NCBI GenBank assembly: GCA_034435035.1
Contig: DAOTXW010000061.1
Coordinates: 27,776-91,775 of the forward strand
Source of the DNA: JAHEME01 sp034435035
Lineage (GTDB): Bacteria > Chloroflexota > Anaerolineae > Aggregatilineales > UBA3940
Length of the DNA: 64,000 nt
Direction: 5' to 3'
A model generated the notes under the pieces. The model did no database searches. It saw nothing but the letters and a program-made list of their open reading frames with translations, and was not told where the DNA came from. Positions 58,313-64,000 of this stretch are shown piece by piece. Numbering within the stretch: the first letter of the stretch is position 1; every line of letters starts with the position of its first letter. The position numbers and the translations under genes are program-made.

Positions 58313-60145
58313 TCAGCGCCCGGCGCTGCGGGCCACCACGCGGGAATCGGCCTGCTGGGCGCGGTTCAGCTCCTCCTCGCGGCGCAGCCGCACGGCGTCC
58401 ATCGGGACAGCGACCGTGGTGCGGGTGCCCTGCCCGGGGGCCGACTCGATATGCAGCGTCCCCTCGATCAGGGCCGCCCGCTCCTGCAGGTTGAGCAGGC
58501 CCAGATGCCCCTCGCGCTGGCGGGCTTCGCTGAATGCCTTCTGCACATCGAACCCCACGCCGTTGTCGGCAACCTGAGCGATCAGCATATCATCCATGAT
58601 GTGGATGCTGACCGCGATCAGGCTGGCCTGCGCATGCTTGCGGGCGTTGGTGATGACTTCCGAGCAGATGGCGAACAGGGTCTGGGTGGTCTGGCTGTCC
58701 AGCATGGCATCCAGCCCGCTTTGCACCTCAACCTGGACATTCTGCTCGTAGGTTTCGCGCATCTTGATCGCCAGCTGCTCCAGGCCAGGGCCCAGGCCCT
58801 GATCGAGGGCCTTTGGCCGCAGCTCGAACAGCATGTGGCGGATCTCTTTGGTCGTCCGGCGGGCCATATCCTCGATGGCGTACAGCTCATCGACCGCTGA
58901 GTCAGGTTTGCGCTCGATCAGCTTGCGGACGTAATTCAGCCGCATGGTGATGGCCGCCACGCCCTGGGTGGGGCCGTCGTGCAGTTCGCTGGCCAGCTGG
59001 GCGCGCGCCGCCTTCTCGATCTGCACGATGCGGTCGCGTTCTTCCAACAGGGCGCTGTACAGGCGGACGTTGTTCAGCGACGCGGCGGCCTGATTGGTCA
59101 CCGCGTACATCAGCTCGATGTGCGTATCCTTGAATGCCGCAGGCTGGCGGCTGCCCACCAGCATCACGCCATAGGCCTCATCGCCGGAACGCAGCGGCAG
59201 GCACAGGGCGCTCTTGCAGTGGCGGAAGCTGTCAAACATGCGCAGTTCAGGATCCGTTTCGGGCGCCTGGGACATCACCGGCTCGGAAGTGCGCAGGACG
59301 CGCTCGATCACGCCGGAGCGGCCAGGCGCCAGCACCATGTGATCGCTGGGCGGCAGGTTGAGGCTGGCACGGGCCACCCGCAGATGCGTCTCGCCTGTCT
59401 GCGCGTTTTCCGCGAACAGCAGGACGGCGCCGTACAGGGGCGGCTGTACGCCGATGCGTTCCAGCGATTCCAGGCCGAAGCTCACAGCCGCCGCCAGCAC
59501 CCGCTTGGGGTCGAGCTTGGACTTGTTCAGCACGTCGGCCATCTCGTAGACCAGCTGCATCTGCTCCTGAGCCAGCCGGGCTACCTGCTCAACGCGGCGG
59601 GCGCGGGCGCGCAGCCGATCGCGCTGGACAGCCACCGCCCCTTCATCGCTGCTCAGCAGGGCGGCCAGCGGGCCGGCGGTGGGCAGGACGGTGAGCCCCA
59701 GCAGCAGCGCCGGCAGGTCCAGATCCGCCGGCATGGCATTGATGATCTGCAGCGCGACGATGCCGACCGCCAGCAGCAGCCCCACCAGCAGCCCCGGCAG
59801 CCATTCGAAGTAGAAGCCGGTCAGGGTGACCGGCACCAGCCCGATCCAGACCAGCGTGGCATCGGCCAGCGCCACGCCGGCCAGCACCAGCAGGACATCG
59901 GCGGCGATGACCAGGATGGTGCCGACCTGGCTCCAGTGCCCGCTGATCAGCGCCAGCAGGATCACCAGGTTGCAGACGATAGCCAGTCCGCCGGTGACTA
60001 TCAGGGGCACAATCGCCGCATTGGCCGCGGCGCCCGGCCCCAGCAGGTAGAGCCCGAGGCCGATCGGGAGCACCCACTGCAGCCCGAACAGGGCCCATTC
60101 GCGGCGGGTCACCGGGAGTTGACTGGTGAGCGTGATGTCTTCCAT
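58313..60145 (-). CDS. GAF-domain sensor histidine kinase (HisKA_3/NarL type), orphan
   Basis: A 610-residue membrane kinase. Six or so helices occupy residues 15-170 (a possible sensor embedded in the membrane), then a coiled segment, a GAF domain (about 200-370), and a dimerisation domain with the phospho-acceptor His in ARAQLASELHDGPTQGVAAI. The ATPase domain follows, with NARKHAQASLI (N box), DNGVGFD (G1) and GHLGLLNLQERAALIEG (G2). This is the NarX/LiaS class, whose partners are LuxR-type regulators. No response regulator gene is adjacent, so the partner lies elsewhere. Confidence 0.92.
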   Translation of the reverse strand: MEDITLTSQLPVTRREWALFGLQWVLPIGLGLYLLGPGAAANAAIVPLIVTGGLAIVCNLVILLALISGHWSQVGTILVIAADVLLVLAGVALADATLVWIGLVPVTLTGFYFEWLPGLLVGLLLAVGIVALQIINAMPADLDLPALLLGLTVLPTAGPLAALLSSDEGAVAVQRDRLRARARRVEQVARLAQEQMQLVYEMADVLNKSKLDPKRVLAAAVSFGLESLERIGVQPPLYGAVLLFAENAQTGETHLRVARASLNLPPSDHMVLAPGRSGVIERVLRTSEPVMSQAPETDPELRMFDSFRHCKSALCLPLRSGDEAYGVMLVGSRQPAAFKDTHIELMYAVTNQAAASLNNVRLYSALLEERDRIVQIEKAARAQLASELHDGPTQGVAAITMRLNYVRKLIERKPDSAVDELYAIEDMARRTTKEIRHMLFELRPKALDQGLGPGLEQLAIKMRETYEQNVQVEVQSGLDAMLDSQTTQTLFAICSEVITNARKHAQASLIAVSIHIMDDMLIAQVADNGVGFDVQKAFSEARQREGHLGLLNLQERAALIEGTLHIESAPGQGTRTTVAVPMDAVRLRREEELNRAQQADSRVVARSAGR

Positions 60146-60220
60146 AAGCGGAGCCGTGGCGCTTTTACCTCCGGAGCGATCCGGGCAGTACTGCTGGCTA
60201 AATTATACAGAAAAGCCAAC

Positions 60221-60252
60221 AAAAATGCGGCACGTCTGCGACGCTGCCGCAT
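60221..60252 (-). terminator. terminator of tRNA-Val
   Basis: On the minus strand ATGCGGCA-G-CGTC-GCA-GACG-TGCCGCAT folds as a stem with one bulged base, followed by TTTT. It lies 15 bp past the tRNA 3' end and just upstream of the histidine kinase region. Confidence 0.85.
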
Positions 60253-60266
60253 GGTGATGTGCGATA

Positions 60267-60340
<74 letters not shown>

Positions 60341-60396
60341 GACCTGCGAGCATTATACCATCGCGCCGGGCAGCCGGCAAGCGGCCCGCCCCTCGC

Positions 60397-61722
60397 TCAG
60401 CCGGCACTGACGCCGGCGTAGACGGCCGGCAGGTACTTCAGTTCGCGTGCCCTGGCGGCCAGCTCCTCGCGGAAGGCAGGATGCGCGATGTTGATCAGCG
60501 CCTGCGCCCGCTCGCGGATGGTCCGGCCATGCAGGGACGCGACGCCGTACTCCGTGACCACATAATGCACATCGTTGCGGCTGGTGGTCACCCCCGCGCC
60601 GGGCTGGATCTGCCAGACGATGCGGCTGACGGTGTCGTTCTTGGCGGTCGAGGGCAGCGCGATGATCGGCTTGCCCCCTTTGGAGCGGGCCGCCCCGCGC
60701 ACAAAGTCCACCTGCCCGCCCACGCCGCTGTACAGCCGCGGGCCGATGCTGTCAGCCACCACCTGCCCGGTCAGATCGACCTCCAGCGCCGAGTTGATCG
60801 AGATCATTCTGTCATTCTGCGCGATGCGGAAGGGATCGTTGACGTACTCGGTGGGGTGCATCTCGACGATCGGGTTGTCGTGGATGAAGTCATACAGCCG
60901 CTGAGTCCCCAGCACGAACCCGGCGATGATCTTGCCGGGGTGCAGGGTCTTGGCCTCGTTGTTGATCACCCCCATGTTGACCAGGTCGATCACGCCGTCG
61001 GAGAACAGCTCGGTATGGATGCCGAGATTCTGCTTATCGCCCAGAAAGGTGAGCACGGCGTCGGGGATGCCGCCGATGCCGGTTTGCAGCGTGCTGCCAT
61101 CTTCGATCAACCCGGCGATATGCTGAGCGATAGCCTGATGGATGCCGGAGGGCTCGCTCTGCACCACCTCGGGCAGCAGGTAATCGACCTCAATGATGGT
61201 GTCCAGCTTGCTGACGTGGATGAAGCTGTCGCCCAGCGTGCGCGGCATGCGCGGGTTGACCTCGGCGATCACGTGCCGGGCCACCTCGGCGGCCGTCTTG
61301 GTCACGCCGACCTCGACGCCGTAGGAGCAGAAGCCGTGTTCGTCAGGGGGCGAAACCTGGATCAGCGCCACATCCAGCGGCAGTTCGTTGCGCCACAGCC
61401 CCGGCACCTCGGACAGGAACACCGGGGTGAAGTCAGCCCGCGCCTCGTTGACCGCCTTGCGCACATTGGCCGAGATGAACATCGTGTTGACGCGCAGGTG
61501 CTCCTCCATCCCCGGCTCGACGTAGCAGGTGTCGCCGATGGTCAGCACCTGTACGATCTCGACGTTGCGCAGGGAAGGAGCATGCTCACACAGGGCTTTG
61601 AGCACGGTCTGCGGCACCGAGCAGTTGCCGGTCAGAAAGACGCGGTCGCCCGGCTGAATGACGGTGATGGCTTCTTCGGCGGTGCGCCGCCGCTGATTGT
61701 AGAGATCGATCCATTGCACCAT
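60397..61722 (-). CDS. acetyl-CoA hydrolase/4-hydroxybutyrate CoA-transferase family protein
   Basis: A 441-residue class I CoA-transferase of the Cat1/4-hydroxybutyrate CoA-transferase group. The catalytic Glu is E238 in GIHTELFSDG; oxyanion and CoA-binding glycine loops are seen in LQTGIGGIPDAVLTFLG and SGVGGQVDFVRGAARSKGGKPI, and the C-terminal VVTEYGVASLHGRTIRERAQALI matches. It transfers CoA between an acyl-CoA and acetate-type acids. The start is one base after the ald stop, giving translational coupling. The preferred acid (acetate, propionate, hydroxybutyrate) is uncertain. Confidence 0.92.
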   Translation of the reverse strand: MVQWIDLYNQRRRTAEEAITVIQPGDRVFLTGNCSVPQTVLKALCEHAPSLRNVEIVQVLTIGDTCYVEPGMEEHLRVNTMFISANVRKAVNEARADFTPVFLSEVPGLWRNELPLDVALIQVSPPDEHGFCSYGVEVGVTKTAAEVARHVIAEVNPRMPRTLGDSFIHVSKLDTIIEVDYLLPEVVQSEPSGIHQAIAQHIAGLIEDGSTLQTGIGGIPDAVLTFLGDKQNLGIHTELFSDGVIDLVNMGVINNEAKTLHPGKIIAGFVLGTQRLYDFIHDNPIVEMHPTEYVNDPFRIAQNDRMISINSALEVDLTGQVVADSIGPRLYSGVGGQVDFVRGAARSKGGKPIIALPSTAKNDTVSRIVWQIQPGAGVTTSRNDVHYVVTEYGVASLHGRTIRERAQALINIAHPAFREELAARARELKYLPAVYAGVSAG

Positions 61723-61723
61723 G

Positions 61724-62818
61724 CTAAATAGTCTCCAGTACGAGCCGGGCCAGCCGTGGGTCGGTGACTTCTCCCTCGCGCACCATGACGCCGCTTCGCA
61801 GGCCGGCGTTCGCTTCCAGGGCGGGCAGGACCCCGTCGGTGGCGATCATCTGAGTATAGGGCCAGGCAGCGTTGAGAAAGGCGTGGGTGGCCGTCCGGGC
61901 TACTACCCCCGGGATGTTGGGCACACAGTAGTGGATGATGTTCTCTTCCACGTAGGTCGGGTTCTTGTGGGTCGTGGGCCGGCTGGTTTCGGAGCAGCCG
62001 CCCTGGTCGATCGACATATCAATGAAGACGCTGCGCGCGCGCATCCCCTGGATCATCTCGCGGGTGATCACGATCGGGGTGCGCTCGCCGGGCACCAGCA
62101 CGGCGCCGATCACCACATCGGCGAAGCGCAGGACGCGGGCGATGTTGAAATCGTAGGCCACCATCGTGACCACCTGCCCGCTGAAGCGGTCTTCGATCGC
62201 CTTGAGACGGTCCAGGTTGCGGTCGAGCAAAAACACGCGGGCGCCCAGGCCGTTGAAGGCGCGGGCGGCGTTGACCCCGACCGTCCCCGCGCCGATGATC
62301 ACCACGTCGATGGGCGGGATGCCGGCGATGCCGCTGATCAGCATCCCGCTGCCGCCGCCGTCATTCTGCAGCCAGCGGGCGGCGATCTGCGGGGCCATGC
62401 GCCCGGCGATCTCGCTCAGCGGGTGCAGCACGGGCAGGCTGCCGTCATCGGCCCGGATCATCTCGTAGGCCAGGGCGGTGATACGCTTCTCGGCCAGGAG
62501 GGTGTAGACCTCGCGCGGGCGGGTGGCCAGATGCCAGAAGGCGCAAATCGTCTGCTGCTCGCGGGCCATCTGCAGTTCTTCCAGCGTCGGGCTGCCGAAC
62601 TTGCACAGCAGGTCGGCCCGCTCGTAGATCTCCTGCGGGTGGTAAACGATGCGCGCGCCCGCCCGTTCGTAATCCAGATCGCTGAAGCTGGCCCCCTCGC
62701 CGGCGTTGTGCTCAACATAGCAGCGATGGCCCGCCTGGGTGAGCAGTTTGACCCCCTGCGGCGTGATGCCCACGCGGTACTCATAGGGGTTGCGTTCAAC
62801 CGGGATTCCAACGTCCAT
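61724..62818 (-). CDS. ald: alanine dehydrogenase
   Basis: A 364-residue NAD-dependent enzyme converting L-alanine to pyruvate and ammonia. Substrate- and catalysis-linked residues are in place: R15 (EYRVGITP), K73 (LCKFGSP) and H96 (FWHLATR); the Rossmann segment VVIIGAGTVGVNAARAFNGLG follows, then DMSIDQGGCSETSRPTTHKNPT. The usual PKEIKNNE start is replaced by PVERNPYE, so it is somewhat divergent; a lysine-oxidising or transhydrogenase-related activity is less likely. It lies between the BON gene (21 bp) and the CoA-transferase gene (one base). Confidence 0.88.
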   Translation of the reverse strand: MDVGIPVERNPYEYRVGITPQGVKLLTQAGHRCYVEHNAGEGASFSDLDYERAGARIVYHPQEIYERADLLCKFGSPTLEELQMAREQQTICAFWHLATRPREVYTLLAEKRITALAYEMIRADDGSLPVLHPLSEIAGRMAPQIAARWLQNDGGGSGMLISGIAGIPPIDVVIIGAGTVGVNAARAFNGLGARVFLLDRNLDRLKAIEDRFSGQVVTMVAYDFNIARVLRFADVVIGAVLVPGERTPIVITREMIQGMRARSVFIDMSIDQGGCSETSRPTTHKNPTYVEENIIHYCVPNIPGVVARTATHAFLNAAWPYTQMIATDGVLPALEANAGLRSGVMVREGEVTDPRLARLVLETI

Positions 62819-62839
62819 GGGTCTACTCTCCGTGGAAGG

Positions 62840-63301
62840 TCACCGGACAGGGCGGGCATGGCGGGCGGCGACACTGCGCACACCGGCCACCCGGGCAGCG
62901 ACCGCCGCCGCCGCGTCCAGCGCGGCGCTGGCAGCCGGCAGAGCGGTGAGGATGACATCGCCGCGGTAGCTGGTGACCAGGATATTCGGCTGCGCGTCTC
63001 GCGTGGCCGGGTCGGCGCTGAGCGCCTGCGAGACAGCCATCTGCAGGTCGGCATCGGTGTATAACCGGTCGATCACCTTCTGCACACCCGGCACCCGGGC
63101 GGCGGCCTCCAGCACGGCACGCCGCATGATGCGGGTCAGCACCACCCCCTCAAGGATCACCCGGTCACCTTCGACTCTCACCCGCAGCGGCAGCGCCGAC
63201 TCGCGCACAAAATCCAGATCATCCAGCGCCGCGGCCACGGCCTCCTGGATGTCCAGTTCGCTCAGGCCAGCCTGGGCGTTTGCCAGGGCAGAATCAACCA
63301 C
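62840..63301 (-). CDS. BON-domain protein
   Basis: A 153-residue protein with two BON-like repeats: the first, about 15-70 (IQEAVAAALDDLDFVRESALPLRVRVEGDRVILEG), carries the full strand-helix-strand pattern; the second, about 75-150, is less typical (ADLQMAVSQALSADPATRDAQPNILVTSYRGDVILTA). No signal peptide is evident. The start is GTG 63301 behind GGAGGGAA. It is first in the operon with ald and the CoA-transferase. BON domains bind phospholipids or interact with envelope proteins; its role in this operon is unclear. Confidence 0.78.
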   Translation of the reverse strand: MVDSALANAQAGLSELDIQEAVAAALDDLDFVRESALPLRVRVEGDRVILEGVVLTRIMRRAVLEAAARVPGVQKVIDRLYTDADLQMAVSQALSADPATRDAQPNILVTSYRGDVILTALPAASAALDAAAAVAARVAGVRSVAARHARPVR

Positions 63302-63407
63302 AGTTCCCTCCAGGTGATGGTGGCAACCGATACCACGGCGCATAGTCCGAATAGTATGGTGCCACAACTAAGGTCGCTTCAGTCAGTGAGTAATGCCTGA
63401 AGCCAGC

Positions 63408-63421
63408 GTGACGTTTGTCAC
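63408..63421. promoter_or_regulatory. palindromic operator-like site upstream of BON-ald operon
   Basis: GTGAC-GTTT-GTCAC, the same half-sites and spacing as the pair at 20595-20632. It lies 107 bp upstream of the BON start and 33 bp past the RecJ stop. A weak promoter match (TTGTGG-N17-TATGCG on the minus strand) lies between it and the BON gene. Confidence 0.45.
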
Positions 63422-63453
63422 AATATGAGGCGAGAAGAGCCGGGCCAGCCCCC

Positions 63454-64000
63454 TCAGCCACCGAAGAACGCCTCAAGGCGGGCGCTGCGGAAGTAAGCGC
63501 GGAAGGCCGCGGATTCGGCCAGCAGCGCCCGGATGCTGTCCTTCAGCGCCGGCACAGCATCCGGCGCAGGCGCCCCGCCCGCGCTCAGCCGGACGCGCTC
63601 GCCATCCGGCCAGTCCAGGCTGATCTGCCCCCGGGCGGCCATCCACTCCAGGCCCTGGCGCACCGTGAACTCGCGCTGGCCCACCGCGGAGGCCAGCTGC
63701 AGGATGGAGGCTTCTCCATGATACTCCCGCAGGGCGTACTTCACCAGCCCGCCCAGCCGCCGCAGGAAGGCTTCGGGGGTATCGTCCGGGGCATCGCCGG
63801 CCAGGACGGCCACGCTGGCGGAGCCGACAGCCTCCAGCATTTGCTCCAGTTCGGCGGGGCCGGGAGGGAGCGTCCAGATGGCCAGCACGGGGGCCGAACG
63901 CGGCGCGTGGCGGGTGCTGATCTGCGCCGGGTCGAACGGGACGCGCTCCGCCGGGATGCCCTCCGCCCAGACCGTGAACCCCTCCGGCGCGGCGGCGGCC
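63454..64000 (-). CDS. recJ: RecJ C-terminal part (5' end outside window)
   Basis: The open frame runs in from the right edge and ends at 63454; about 181 residues are visible. They match the C-terminal extension of Chloroflexota-type RecJ single-stranded-DNA exonucleases: APVLAIWTLPPGPAELEQML, DTPEAFLRRLGGLVKYALREYHG, LQLASAVGQREFTVRQGLEWMAARG, a winged-helix-like end. The DHH/DHHA1 catalytic domains would lie outside the window, so the identity rests on this tail alone. It is transcribed toward the BON operon. Confidence 0.65.
   Translation of the reverse strand, partial: AAAAPEGFTVWAEGIPAERVPFDPAQISTRHAPRSAPVLAIWTLPPGPAELEQMLEAVGSASVAVLAGDAPDDTPEAFLRRLGGLVKYALREYHGEASILQLASAVGQREFTVRQGLEWMAARGQISLDWPDGERVRLSAGGAPAPDAVPALKDSIRALLAESAAFRAYFRSARLEAFFGG

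Overview
This window looks like a chromosomal segment of a Chloroflexota bacterium, most likely Anaerolineae or a related class. I infer this from the very high GC content, the lipoproteins with Pro/Thr-rich linkers, several large GT39-type membrane glycosyltransferases, a HugZ-like FMN-binding protein, a bacterial release-factor-like (baeRF) protein and the RecJ-type C-terminus. No rRNA, phylogenetic marker set or database search was available, so the placement is inference. Nearly all of the DNA is coding, and base composition looks even throughout. I see no insertion sequence, prophage or CRISPR array.

Left part (1-14 kb, minus strand): an FtsX-type ABC exporter (ATPase plus a permease cut by the window edge) has a perfect consensus promoter and an operator-like palindrome. 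Next come an M20 peptidase with a FabF ketosynthase, then a 2-oxoacid dehydrogenase operon (DUF169 protein, E1 alpha, E1 beta, an SGNH hydrolase, E2) that ends in a clear terminator. A lipoprotein gene overlaps a membrane Fe-S oxidoreductase resembling ETF:menaquinone oxidoreductases, and a 64-residue protein follows with its own strong promoter.

Middle (14-42 kb): a small unknown domain occurs both alone and as the C-terminus of the neighbouring glycoside-hydrolase-like protein. The stretch continues with DUF952, a GT39 enzyme, pncC, and a 332-bp intergenic region that probably encodes a structured, terminator-ended ncRNA divergent from the fluoride exporter crcB. Beyond it lie ridA, murJ, an xseA-xseB-DUF212 operon, a ribokinase/nucleoside hydrolase pair, a DnaJ-like chaperone, a lipoprotein HtrA protease, the baeRF protein, a second GT39 enzyme, a saccharopine-dehydrogenase-like protein, a cupin/tandem-repeat protein/Dyp peroxidase operon, a CIA30 protein and gatB.

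Right part (42-64 kb): a lone Flp pilin, a five-LysM L,D-transpeptidase, a third GT39 enzyme, a phosphonate-type ABC transporter (phnD-phnC-phnE) whose permease carries an inserted extracytoplasmic domain, a second glycoside-hydrolase-like protein, a fourth GT39 enzyme with a LysM/lamin-tail protein, a second murJ, a uracil-DNA-glycosylase-like protein, an orphan histidine kinase, tRNA-Val, a BON/alanine dehydrogenase/CoA-transferase operon, and the C-terminus of RecJ.

Main themes are envelope building (two MurJ flippases, four GT39 enzymes sharing one C-terminal beta module, two glycoside-hydrolase-like proteins, LysM proteins), acyl-CoA and 2-oxoacid metabolism, and nucleoside salvage. The least explained items are the ncRNA locus with GTGAC-N4-GTCAC operators, the Dyp peroxidase cassette with its internally duplicated partner, the duplicated 100-residue domain, the SGNH gene inside the dehydrogenase operon, the insertion in PhnE, and a set of apparently leaderless envelope genes.
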